From Neopestalotiopsis rosae (Eukaryota > Ascomycota > Sordariomycetes > Amphisphaeriales > Sporocadaceae): a stretch of 64,000 nucleotides of DNA. Of this stretch, positions 34,089 to 45,614 are shown piece after piece (the stretch's first letter is position 1; each line of letters begins with the position of its first letter). A model generated the notes under the pieces. That model had not been told where the DNA came from. It saw only the letters and a program-made list of their open reading frames with translations, and searched no databases. Made by a program: the position numbers and the translations under genes. The DNA is taken from assembly GCA_023078685.1 (NCBI GenBank), contig JALGAS010000011.1, positions 248,001 through 312,000 on the forward strand. Reading direction: 5' to 3'.

Positions 34089-37000
34089 ATGTCGCAATTC
34101 TCTTGTCCAGTATCTGGGGCTGCAGGTGGTGGTGTCTGCCCAGTAGGCAAGGCTGGTGGTAGCGTGCGAGGCAGTCAACAAATGGGCCCAAGAGGATGCT
34201 CGTTCTCAGGTTTTGCCCAGCCCGGCGATATACGGGCAGCCTTCAATGTGAGTACTTGAGTTGATACTTTATAAATGACACTGCTAATCTGTTACTCAGA
34301 TCCCCAATGGTATTGACACAGATGATTGGTTGCGGATGAGGTAAGATAAAGACAAGATATATTACCATAAGTATATACATATGAGAGAGACTCTTACTAA
34401 ACATCTTCAACAGGGAACGAAAAGCCATCAACGAGATTCTCTACTCGAATACACCGGCGAACCGAGAACTCAACCAAATCAAGGAAATTGACTCATTAAC
34501 TGCGAATGAGCAAGATCTTTTGGCAGTAGCACTCGGAGCACCTGCCCGTCAGGTGCTGCTGAGAGCAGAGGAGATTGGACCCAAGACTGGCTGGCGAGAT
34601 GGCTTCTTGAGCGCAGAGTACGGCTTTGTCCCTCCCGATATGGAAGAGGCAGTCTCGGCCTTGGCCAACTCCCCTGGTCGCGTGTGGAGTGACCTGTGTG
34701 AAAGGATGCCGGGCACTGTCTCTCGTGGTCGCTTCCGCGAGGCTGCTGCTTCCATTCCCGTCGTCGAGGGAACAGAAGACGTTATCCCCGACGCCGCACT
34801 ATGGGCGGCTCTGGTTGCTTTGGGTCTGCTCTGCTCGCTGTACAGATATGAAGAAAAGCATGATGGACACGAGGGAGTCAGCATCCACTCGGGTCCCAAG
34901 AGTGGACTCATGGGAGACTATGGCGAGGATGTCCTCGAGGAGGTCAAGGGCCTGCCCCGGAGCATCGGCCTGCCCTATGTGCAGATCTGCAAACGCATGG
35001 GACGGCCCATTCCCCACTTGACGTTCGTCGACCAGAGCAGCTACAACGTCACGGTCAAGGACCCAAAGTCCAAGTTCCCATATGTTGGACGATTCGACAA
35101 CACTGATCTGCGTTGGGCCATGTTTGGTGACCAAGCAGAGCGCGCCTTCCTCAAGGGTGTTGCCGATACTAGTGGTAAGTGATACATTACTTTAGCAATT
35201 TCCATCAACGCTTTTACTGACCCTGATGTAAAGCTTCCTTCCAGCATGGACCGGATGCCATTGCGGCTTGCCAAGAGGCTGTCATGAAGAGGGATGTCGA
35301 AGGTCTTCTTCGAGAAATGATCAGGTTAAAGGAGATCCTGGAACTCATGCCGAATGCATTCCATTCCATCTCGCCCAACCCCAATTCTGGTGAGAACTAC
35401 GTGTCTGGAGACGAATGGGTGAGGTGGGCAAAGTTCTCTGCACCACTTTCAAAAAGATGCCCGGCTTCGTCTGGTCTACAATTCCCTCCTTACCTGGTTA
35501 TGGACGCATTCCTCGGTCGCAAGAAGTATGATTCGTTCTTGGGTGCCGAAGGACTTCACCTCAGGGCATGGTCTCCATCAAACATGAGAGCCTTCATCGC
35601 TGCCATTGAGTATCACTACCGGATCCCCGAATTTGTGGCACAGTCGAACGATCCTAGATTACATGGTGTACTTGACGGTATCGTCGAGGCCTACACAGGC
35701 GAGAGGGGCTTCATGGTAAGCAAGCCGTCACTTCATCCATATAGACAAGAATACTAACTTTTCGTAGGGTGTTCACCGCTATAAGGTATTCGGTATTCTT
35801 GAGATCGCGGCAAAAACGGGTCGCACCGAGACCAACGGTAACTCGGGCCAGAGCGGCTTGCGGATGCGGCCGTGGGAGGAAACCCACAAGCAGTTCTCCG
35901 AGGCCATGAAGGAGAGACTGGAGCCGTACCGTGGAAAGATGCTCGGTGAGCCTCACGAGATCCGAGGCACCTTTGAGGAATGCCGCTTTCGTTCCAGGAT
36001 CCTCAGCCGCAACTTTGTCGACAACGACCCCAAGAGGTCAATTGCGAGAGTCACTTTGGACCTTCGCGATACTGGCGTTACCTTTGCGCCCGGTGACAGA
36101 CTAGCCATCATGCCTCTCAATAGCTGGGAGGAGTGTGCAAAGGTTGCTCTGGCTTTGGGTCTTGAAGAGATGCTCGATGTGCCAGTTCATCTGAACCAAA
36201 AATGGGGCAGATTTGCTGAGCATTTGGGATCAGTCTCGCGAGAGGCCGCACCCAAGCTAGCCGTTCGCGACATTATCCGACGCGGCCATCTAGCACCTCT
36301 TACCAAGGATCTTGTCCTCAAGGTTCATTCCATGCTCAAAGCATCATCAACAGTGGTCTTGCAGGTTCTCGCAACCAATGAATGGCCCGTCAGAGGATCC
36401 CTCGGCGATCTGCTGCAAGCTGCCGTGGTCGACACACCTTCGCAGATTTGGGATCAGGCCTTTGACTTGTCACATGACCTCGGATGGCTTGCTGACCTGG
36501 TCGAAGTCGAGGTTCCAAGAACGTATTCCATCTCGAGCTATCCAGAGGAATTTCTGCCCAGCACCCTGGACCTGACCATTTCGAGAGCCGAATATGACCT
36601 TTGCGACACCTTTGCCAGCAACACTCCGACTGTCAGAAGTGGTGTCAGCAGTGGCTTCCTCAACCCTTCTCTCTCTTCTAGCGAAGATACAATGCCAGCC
36701 GAGGAAGACCTCCTCATTGGTCTGTCACGTCCAGTCAGCTTCCAACTTCCCCTCGACGGCGCTGCGCCATGTGCCTTTTTCGCCGGAGGCAGTGGTGTTG
36801 CGCCCTTTAGAAGCTTTTGGCAAAAGCGCTTTGCTGATGGTAGCATTGGCCGCAACATTCTCTACTTGGGAGTGCAGTCCCGAGAGAAATTTTGCTATGA
36901 GGAAGAACTTCGAGAGCTCGTGGAGACTGGAAACATGGAGGTTCACACAGCTTTCTCGCGTGATTCCCGAGGTCTTGCATTCGACAGATACTCGCGGCAG

Positions 37001-39199
37001 CTTTTGGAGAAGCACACGCCACCTCGTTATATCGATGGCCTCATCGTAGAACAAGGAGATACCGTCTGTGATCTGGTCATGAGCAAAAAGCAAGGTGGAC
37101 TGGGTGGCTACATTTACATTTGCGGCTCCGTGTCCGTCTTTGACTCGGTCATGGCTGGCATCCGTAAAGCCATCTACGACCACCGCAGCGCCACCATGGA
37201 GTCCAGTGATGCCATTCTCGCCACTGCTTTTGCTGAGCGGCGCTTTATGCTGGATGTCTTCATGACTCCAAAGCCTCTTCCTTGCAACCTACCCACCATT
37301 CCTCAGTCAGAGTTGGCGCTGCACACTGGACATCGTCCCAACACTGCTGTCTGGATCGGAGTTCACGGCAAAGTGTACGATGTCACCGACTTTGCACCAA
37401 TTCACCCCGGTGGTGTTTTGATTATCCGCTCCAATGCTGGCGTGGACTGCTCGCAGTCCTTTGACAATCTTGCCCACACGAACAATCCCGAAGTTTCCAG
37501 TCTCTTGACCAAGTACTTCATCGGCAACCTCACGCCAAAGCCCGACTACCATGCCAGCGAAGAGCTCAATGGTCTCTATGATATGTGGCAAGAGTATCTT
37601 CGCACTGTAGTTGAAACGCTGGTGGCTCAGCAGTTTGAAATGAACCGATTTATGGGCTCGGACATGGGAACACCCATTGACGCAGACAACTGGTGGTTCC
37701 AGAACAGCCTCCGAGGCATCGATCTGATCAACATCAAGGGTATCCGTTCATTCTACCAGTACCAATCGAGGCTCTTGCAAGGTGGTTTCTCAGCCATGTT
37801 TGGTCCTCAGTTTCAAGAATTGATTCTCAAGCTCTCCTTTGCTCTGGCCAACTCGTCCATGGATGGCGCATCCGCCAAGCTTCCTGATGTCCTCGGTGTC
37901 GTTGCCAGAGCCAAGACGTCGGAGCATGCGGTCAAGATCTCCAGACAGGTTGCACAAATTGGTGAGTTTGTGCGCGATGCCAACGGTGCTCGTTTCCACG
38001 AACGAGGTATTATTTCCTACGCAAGCAAGTCAGTGCAGCTGGATATGGCACTGCTCGAGGACATTCGGCAAGAGGCTTGCTACGGGATGGATGCCCTCGA
38101 GTCTCTGGCCGACGTGGACTACACCGAGGAGCGTACCATGACCACGCTGTGTTCATTCTTGATGCAGATCTTGGAACGAATGGCCAAGAGGCTCGAGGTT
38201 TTCTATACCAACCTCGCCCAACATACCATTGTTCAGGCGGCCATTGAGCGCAACCCCGCCAGGACTCGTTGGCATATCCTGCGCCAGAGGATCCGGGACG
38301 GTTCATTCTTCATCCTAACGCAGAGCACAATTATGGGTGCGGAGCCGTCGTACATTCCAGAAAAGGCACAGAATACGGTTGATTTTGACCGCGTCATGTC
38401 GCATATCCAGCAGACGTTGGCGGAATCGCCCCAAGCTCAGCCAGCCGTGACGCGCAACCCGCCCACGTTGAACCAGATGCACATCCAGCGCACAGAGGCT
38501 CCCAAGAATGGTGCCTCCGCACTGGAATCGCACCACAATGGCACAGCGCTCCGCAACATGTCCTCATTTGTCAACAAGAACATGAAGGCCATTCGACGTC
38601 TCAGCAAGCTGCCTCCCATGCCGACCAACTTTGACCTCATGGCGAGGACACCACTGCCTGCGTTACCTGGCGGCGGGGGCACGGTCACGCCGCCACTGAG
38701 CAGATCTTCCAGCCGCTCCCCTACCCGGGGCATGATGGCAGCCCAGCACGGAGGAGGCGGACTGTACATCAAAGGCATGCCTTCGGGTCCAAACTACTCG
38801 CCACCTCTAGCCCAAGGCTACGGCCACAATATGCTACCACAACAGCATCCAGTCATGTCCAATGGGCGCCTTCCGCCGACGCCACCGCTCGATGCCGCGG
38901 CTGCCATTGGTTCCATGATGGGCAAGCTCAACGTGCGCTCGCGGGCATCGTCGACGCGGGCCCCGTCGCCGGTGAGCTTGAGCGGCCTAGGAGGAGGCGG
39001 CGGCTATCACCGTCCCGGCATGATTGACGAGCGGGCAAAACTCATGCACATGCGGCAAATGTCGCAGCCGTCAATGATGCAGGGGGCGCCGCAGCACCGC
39101 GCGAGGTCGTCGACGAGCGGCTCCCTGCGGTCTTTCAAGTTGTCACAGAGGATAGGACAGGGAGGTCAGACCGAGGTCAAGATTGCACCTACATTTTAA
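34089..39199 (+). CDS. PrnB/IDO-like heme oxygenase - FAD/NADPH reductase - cytochrome b5 fusion
   Basis: 1624 residues in five exons: 34089-34247, 34300-34340, 34414-35174, 35234-35715 and 35768-39199. (a) Residues about 54-505 resemble the PrnB/DUF1864 branch of the IDO/TDO heme superfamily: PYVQICKRMGRPIP, MDAFLGRKKYDSFLGAEGLH, then GVHRYKVFGILEIAAKTGR, where His484 aligns with the proximal heme ligand of IDO. (b) Residues about 545-955 are a cytochrome-P450-reductase-type FAD/NADPH module: RTYSISSYPEE (732), GGSGVAPFRSFW (821), YICGSVSVFDSVM; no FMN domain is visible. (c) Residues about 996-1069 are cytochrome b5: HPGG (His1027) and second ligand His1051. (d) A helical region of unknown type (about 1080-1400) and a Ser/Pro/Gly-rich tail follow. 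The N-terminus has two Cys-Pro-Val motifs. No membrane segment is seen. Inferred role: self-contained NADPH-driven oxygenation of an aromatic, perhaps indolic, substrate. Substrate unknown. Confidence 0.85.
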
Positions 39200-40416
39200 T
39201 GACCTTGGAGGAGACATGAGATGAGATATTCAGATGTATAACAGAAAAAATGGTGGTTGTTTGAGTATTAGTCGAGGATTCGTTCGTTTATATTATACCC
39301 TACTATGATACGTTAAATATGGTGTTAGGTGTTGGAAAATTGAAGAGAATGAAATGAATAACACAAGATGCAGAATACAAATCAATCATTGTGAAAATTA
39401 TATGTATGTATCTATTCAATGACTTGCATGTGTACTTGATGTAAGGTTTCCAAATGGAATTTACGATATATGATCACAACGACAAGTACTGCATGTAAAA
39501 CCAATGTAGGTGCATATGGGCCAGTATGTTCAGTATTACTGGCCCCCAACCGGTAAAACCCCGGCGACGGAAGCTGTAGCACGTCACGCCATTTTTACCT
39601 TCGGGGGCGCGCGCCTTTTGAATTTTTTTTTGCTTCGACCTCCCGGCGAAACAGACGGAGCAAAGCTGTTCCTCGTCCGCAAGCATCGCCGCCGTATTAA
39701 TCCATTCCGAACAACTCGAACCAAGAGGTAAGTCGCATTTCGCAAAAAAAGATCCTCTACCTTCCCATCACGAGCACGATCGCATCAGCAATCACTGCAT
39801 TCAGCCACATCACCATGTTTTCCCTCAAAGGACCGTCCCCGATCCCCTTCGCATCCCTCCCATTACACAACTCGCCGCACAGAAAATGGAGTCCCGTCGC
39901 GTGTTTCTCCCTTCTGTCGCGAGATTTTGTATCTTAGCGCTGCAGCCAATGTCAATTAAAAAAAAATTTCCTTCTTCCCAAACAGAAGACACTTGACACC
40001 TCTTCTCGCATTCACACCGGAAATGATTTCCCAGTGTCAATGATGGCGCACATGATTGAGACGACTGCAACATGACGAGTTACTTACACACATAATTCAA
40101 TAGGCAAGGTTCGATCACGCCACTCACTGTCCCAGCGATTCATTCATCCCAAGGAACGCTCAAGGCCACTCGACCCTGCTCGACATACGCATGTACGACG
40201 CGCCGCGACGCGACGGACCTTTGCCATCCACTTGAGCGCCCGCCTCACTGCTCATCCTTGAAGCAATTCCCGAGACCCGTCGAGGATTGACTTGCGGCGA
40301 TACAGAGTTCTAGCTCCCCAGTCGTTCCCGTGTGCGCACTGCCGAACTTGGCCCTCCCGTCCGAGTGTTTCTCGCAGTTGCACGTCTCTCTCTACAGCTC
40401 TTTCATCGCGCGCAAC
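39200..40416. other. Intergenic and 5' leader of the Zn2Cys6 gene
   Basis: 1.2 kb between the fusion gene and the Zn2Cys6 regulator. The right part is pyrimidine-rich (CACTCG, CTCTCTCTAC) as in fungal 5' leaders. No ORF with protein features, no repeat of note. Confidence 0.4.
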
Positions 40417-43245
40417 ATGTCTGAGGATATAGACCCCCTTCTCGAGAAGCAAGAGCCAGTCCCGGAGGACGTTGGAACTGACGCAGATGTGGTGATGCAG
40501 TCGTATCCTTCGCCGACTGTCGAGGCACAGGACAGCGGCGCCTTCTACCAAACAACACCACGCCAAGAACACCAGCACCAGTCGGATCTCGGCGCACATA
40601 GTCAAGAAGATGAACATGGTCAGCTCACCGAGCCCACGAGTCCGCGTCAGGCTGAAGAGCGGGGAGTCATCAGCAGTACCGAGGAGCTGCAGCTTGCTGC
40701 ACAGCTAAGTCAGGGTCTTGCGCATGGTCTTCCTTTGATGGACTCGGAAGACTCAAATTTGCAGCATGTCATGGCCGAACATAATCTGGAGCAGCACGAG
40801 CAGGGTCTTCAACACGAACAAGGCCTCCAGCACGACCAAAGCTTGCAGCATGAACAGGCTCTGCAGGACGAACAAAGCCTCCAGCACGAGCAAGCTCTTC
40901 AACAACATGAACAAAGCCTTCAGCACGATCATGGACTACAGCACGAGCAGGGCCTGCAGCACGAAGACGGACTCCAGCACGAACAAGGCATGCAGCATGA
41001 GCAAGATTTGCAGCACCAGCATCAACATTCGGAAGATCAGCTGACTAACGGCCATGAACATCTGCATCACGGTGATTTGCAACAACACGACGGTATACCG
41101 CAGCATCATGATGGGCTGCCGCACCAGGAGCACGTTCAGGAACACATCCACGACCAGATGCACGACCATATTCCCGAACATGACCCAAACATGGCTCACG
41201 TACAACATGATCAGCACTTGCAGCATGAGCACCTCCAACAGGGTCAGCCGCAACAACAGGATATGCAACATCAGTACATGCCCGAGCAGCATCATCAGCA
41301 ACCGCACTTGCAGCCAGCTGCTCCAATGGATTCCATGGTGCCTCAGTTTCCAGGGATGCCTGATAACAACGTGCCCCCGCGCAAACGGTCCAAGGTTTCG
41401 CGGGCTTGTGACGAGTGTCGCCGCAAAAAGGTCAAGTGTGATGCCCCATCAGAGACTGGCGAGGAACCTTGCTCGAATTGTCGCCGCTCGAATATGCGTT
41501 GTCTGTTCAGCAGAATTCCTCAGAAACGAGGACCCAGCAAGGGATATATCAAGGAGTTGGCCGACCGTATACATTCCATTGAGGGGAAATTGGCCAGTGA
41601 AGGTGCTAATGCTGATTTGAGCGAGTTGTTGAACGGTTCTCGACGGGACTCTAGCGACTTGTTCCAGAGTGATTCAAGTAACCGGAAGCGACCCTATTCC
41701 ACCATGTCAGGGCCAGACTTTGGCACACCGACCCCTTCCAGCCAGTACAATACCGACTCCAGATACAGGCCTCCCTACTCTGCAAATTCACTGGCCCCGA
41801 CGCCGATTGCTGCAAAGCCAGACGACGACACCCCGTCACGTCCGGCAGCTGTCATGGACGGCATGGATCTCGATCTCAACCAGATGGAGCCAGTCAGAGA
41901 GATTGACGAAACCATCTTTGCAGCGTAAGTGCTCAGAGTGGCGATCAATGTGCCCTTTCAGCTAACACTTGATAGATATCTTACTTTGGTTCACCCATAC
42001 TTCCCGGTGCTGGTCGCCAACAAATCTCGGCTGGAAGCACAATTAGCTCACTGTGCCCCGGTCCTGCGTGATGCCTTTACCACTGCCCTTCAGGGTACCA
42101 TCGAGTCGTTTCCGTCGTTCAGTCTCGATGGTGGCGCCCGTGCTGCGCTGACAAGGGCATACCGCTCGCTTACGGAATGGGAGTTGGATGCGACGCCTCG
42201 CTCTCGGGTGTCCGATCTCGTGCACCTCCAAACCCTCATCCTAATCGTAATATCGACTGACAATTACGGCCCAACTTCCTTGAAAGGAGAGCAAGGAAGC
42301 CCTTCAAAGCCAATGACTCTCGGTCGGGCTGTCGGTTTAGCCAATACCCTCCGATTACACGCTGCCCAAGTAAACAATAATGTTGATGGTGTTCTCGACA
42401 CAGACTCTGACGACAATGTGGCAATTCGAGCCTGGTGGTCTCTAGTCATGCTCGATCGCTGGAATGCCATCTCCACCGCGAGCACAATGTACATTCCCAA
42501 CGACAGCGTCGTCATATTGCCCATTCTCAAGGACCTGCTCGGTGAGAACGTCTATCACCATGTACGACTCTGTAACATTATTGGCGCCTTTGTTCCGGTT
42601 GCTCTTGCTCCTCCGAAGCCCATGAACTTTGGATCCGGCGCGGCTCCACTACTCAATCCCTTCTTCAACCTGTCCATGGAGCTATTTCGCCAAGAGTTGC
42701 CTTCGACCATTACGCCGAGTACTCATCCTGTCCTGCATCTGATTTACTATCATTGCAGACTTTTGGCATATCTCTTTCAGACCAATGCCAAATCCAGCGA
42801 CATCATGTGGCCATGCAAAGAACTCACAGGTCTCTTGGTTGGCAATCCCCAGTTGCTCAATCCCCTGAACCACCATTTCTTTTGCTTGACGTCTCTGACC
42901 TTGTTGGAATTGGTCAAGGTGGAGGCTGAGCGCGAGGAAGCCAACACTCTGCTCAAGGAACTGTCCGAGATTGCCGTGGCTGCTTCCAACTGGGACGACA
43001 TGATCCGCGACCGCATTACCGAACACACAAGACCTTCCACCTCCCACGCGGCTATCGAGGCTACTGCCAGCCAGAGTCTTCAACATCTGGCCGACCTGGC
43101 CACTGCTACTGAGATGGAGCCCGTCAAGGCCGAAAAGGACCTTGCTTTGCGTGCAAGCGACAATTATGAGCACATGGGCTTTGACCCGCGGGATCTCCTC
43201 CGTACAGGTTATCTCAGCGTCCTGACGTCGCGACCAACAAGATAG
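40417..43245 (+). CDS. Zn2Cys6 transcription factor, Rgt1-like, with LQHEQ repeats
   Basis: 925 residues in two exons, 40417-41924 and 41976-43245 (51-nt GT-AG intron joining IFAA to YLTLVHPYFPVL). The Zn2Cys6 cluster is C331-x2-C334-x6-C341-x10-C352-x2-C355-x6-C362 with basic flanks RKRSKVSRACDECRRKKVKC. Directly after it comes SRIPQKRGPSKGYIKELADR, a linker very like that of the yeast glucose-responsive repressor Rgt1. The second exon is the fungal-specific middle homology region (WWSLVMLDRWNAIS, YHCRLLAYLF). Residues 123-201 are a degenerate LQHEQ-G/S/A repeat followed by a His/Gln-rich stretch to about 300. Rgt1 proteins regulate hexose transporter genes; that role here is inferred from the linker and cluster only. 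The first ATG is at 40417; the upstream in-frame opening starts at a GTG. Confidence 0.88.
40783..41022 (+). repeat. In-frame 15/18-nt coding tandem repeat (LQHEQ)
   Basis: About 13 degenerate units of CTNCAGCACGAGCAR-type sequence, encoding LQHEQ followed by G, S or A. Units differ at synonymous positions and by occasional E-to-D changes, so the array is old enough to have diverged but stays in frame. Confidence 0.9.
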
Positions 43246-44218
43246 GAGCTTGACGTGGAACAGGAAACTCCAAGTTCTTCGGACTAGTCGTCGATTGAAC
43301 TCGAGAACATTGAGAGACTTGAAAGTCTTTCGATTTGGATATTGGGGGAACTTGAGAACCTTGAACTTGCGCTTGCCAAAATCAGAAGCGGCGAAAACAA
43401 CCCACGACAGCCGATTTGTATCTTCAAATGTATTGCCCACAGCATGGTGAATTCCATGATCCTCCCTTGATCCACGCAGCTGTCGAGGGCTGACTACATA
43501 AGTTGGATGGGAATTCCATCTTTGTAACATACCACAACCCTTCTCCTTCATGATTTGGCGTTTTGTAAAAAATGAGAAGTAAAAAATAGAAAAGGGAGGA
43601 AATGGTAGTGGACAGGGTGGGACGATTAACGGTAGACGAGGAAGTCTATGAATGATTACGTGTATACTAGTAAAATATTCATAATTACAGAGACTAATCC
43701 GGGTGGATTGGAAATGACCCATGGGAGAAAAACTTTTGAATTATTGACACGTGCTTTTTTTCTGTGTTCTATATTGTGGTGGCATTGTCCTTTATCGCAA
43801 TTCTTGTTGCCTAGGAGTCGTATCACTCAGCACAACCTGAATGTTCCGTTACACACTGGTGGTGAGGATATCATGTCCATGAGGCTGCTTTAACGCTTTC
43901 CTTCCCTCGGAAAGTCGAAAATTTGAAACTAGGTTTCATGGAGGATTTTGTGTCGTGGGAGTTATAAAATACCGTCTCAATATGAATGAAATCAGTGAAA
44001 AATGAATCAAGGGTTCATTAGATCAGAGGGAAAGGCAGGTAAGAAGTGGCAGAGGGAAACCCCAACAAAAACAGAGGGAAAGATTTTGTTCATGTTGACA
44101 CGAATACATGCAAGGACACATGAAGCGACAGAGGGTTCATTGATAGAACTAGCATCGCTCCCTGATCGATCTGATTGTCTTCGAGAGAAGAGAGAGGCCA
44201 TGTAAGAAGAAGTACGTC

Positions 44219-44370
44219 GGGAATTCCCCAAGGCCGTCAGTGCCAGCGGTGTCGTTGACCTCCCCGGGGTGGTAGATAACCCACTGGGCCCTGCCGGCCA
44301 AACATTTTTTTTCTTGTCAGTTTGAGGTAGGTGGTCAAGTCGTGGGTCCAAATGCTGTCTGCGTGAATCT
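44219..44370. repeat. Diverged dispersed repeat, copy 1
   Basis: Shares with 44529-44665 the order GGAATTCC/AAATTCCT, AGGCCGTCAGTG, a CGGGGT-G block, a long T run with TTTTTTTTC, and a terminal GTCGTG-GTYC-A-TG-TGTCTGCG/GTTTGCG block. The identical ordering makes common origin likely despite many differences. Confidence 0.5.
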
Positions 44371-44528
44371 AATTATTTTCATCTATTCACAGAGATCCAT
44401 TCACACAAGAGAAACCAATGTCCGTCCAATATGTAGTGGAAGATAGTCAATGGCACAGCAACGTGATTTATCATGTTGTCTTGTTCACTCTGCAATGCCC
44501 CTCAGGCCTTGTGAAAGTCAATGAGAGA

Positions 44529-44665
44529 GAAATTCCTCGAGGCCGTCAGTGGTGTGCCGATCCTTCGGGGTTGGTGCCTTAACAGACACTGGCGACCTTT
44601 TTCTTTTTTGATTTCTTTGAGCTCGGCGATAGGTCGTGAGTTCGAGTGTCGTTTGCGGTGGTGAT
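44529..44665. repeat. Diverged dispersed repeat, copy 2
   Basis: Second copy of the element at 44219-44370, about 310 nt downstream in the same orientation. It carries a B-box-like GAGTTCGAGTGTC near its end and an A-box-like GGCCGTCAGTGG near its start, about 90 nt apart, wide for a standard Pol III promoter. Confidence 0.5.
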
Positions 44666-45258
44666 TTTGTTCAATACTCTTTTTTGCTATCCTCTGGGTT
44701 TATTGCATTCCTCTGTATTATTTGCTCTTCTTGTGACTCTTTCAAATCAAGACGATTCGGAATCACTTCCTTTGGTGAAGTGCGAGAGCTTGGTCGTTAT
44801 TCAGTCGTACATCCCAACTTCACATCAATACCGGTCCGTTTGCCGTGCTCACGGTTGTCTCAATCATATGATCTACACTAACATTGCGCGCATCTATCAA
44901 ATACCTTGGATACCCAGGGAGGATATCATTTCGAAACAAATTCTTTCGCGTATACTTATTGAATCCCTTGGAGAGGACGTCAATGCGAAAGAACATCTCT
45001 CGCGTAATACCACAATACAAATTATAACAATAAAGCGAAATCGAAAAAAGGTCTTGCGCATTCGAGTGTGATTCACAGCCTACATTGAATCTATATAACC
45101 GAAAGAAATGTCACTTGTCATCTTCTCCAGTCCGAGAAAAATCTCCTCCTGTCATGCCAAGTCGAATAACATTTGAATCAAGTCTTTGCTGCCATTGCAT
45201 CTTCTGCCAGCACACTACCGGAAACAATACTCTCTTGGCATTACCTCGATAGGCAACA

Positions 45259-45614
45259 ATGAACTCGATCACAGCCCTGGCCCTGACCTTCCTCTTCGCA
45301 GCTTGCTTGGGATCCAGCCCTCGTCATGACAAGCTCCTCCCGCCCGTCCTCAACCTTTCGGTGAGTTTCTTGACTTGTCTACCATCGACAAAAGCCCAGA
45401 GACGATACATGATACAGTCCAGGGTAATCTCGTAAATGGAATCATTTTCCCGACCCCCGAAACTCGCGGAAACGGTAGCGGAAAAGCTCCTCAAGAAATG
45501 GTCGATTACGCATCATGGCAGGGATGCTGGGCCGACGAGTGCATACCGGGCTACACAGACTGCGGCCCGGGCTGCGAGTGCTTTGAGCTTTACATGGGGT
45601 ATTATTGTGTTTAG
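45259..45614 (+). CDS. Small secreted cysteine-rich protein (six Cys)
   Basis: 97 residues in two exons, 45259-45360 and 45423-45614, joined over a 62-nt GT-AG intron. The N-terminus, MNSITALALTFLFAACLGS, is a clear signal peptide. The mature C-terminus has six cysteines in about 30 residues, in the pattern C-x4-C-x6-C-x3-C-x1-C-x8-C, ending in C-V-stop. The segment between signal and cysteines is Pro/Gly/Asn-rich and could be a propeptide. Three disulfides are likely, and the spacing resembles knottin-like folds, though I cannot assign a family. Small secreted cysteine-rich proteins in fungi include effectors, antimicrobial peptides and hydrolase inhibitors; sequence alone does not choose. 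The 5' region has a clean ATG context (AACAATGAAC). Confidence 0.7.

Larger units (their letters stand above)
43246..45258. other. Intergenic with a diverged repeat pair
   Basis: 2 kb between the Zn2Cys6 gene and the small secreted protein gene. Apart from the two repeat copies listed separately (44219 and 44529), I see no supportable gene. The ORF at 44646-45071 is AT-rich and featureless. Confidence 0.4.

Noticed and set aside
34089..39199. Nitric-oxide-synthase-like interpretation of the fusion protein
   Set aside because: The general layout (heme domain then reductase) is similar, but the heme domain lacks NOS features, there is no FMN domain and a cytochrome b5 is present.
44646..45071. 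141-codon ORF with a hydrophobic start
   Set aside because: AT-rich, begins inside a repeat copy, no family features; the hydrophobic start is not followed by a mature domain.
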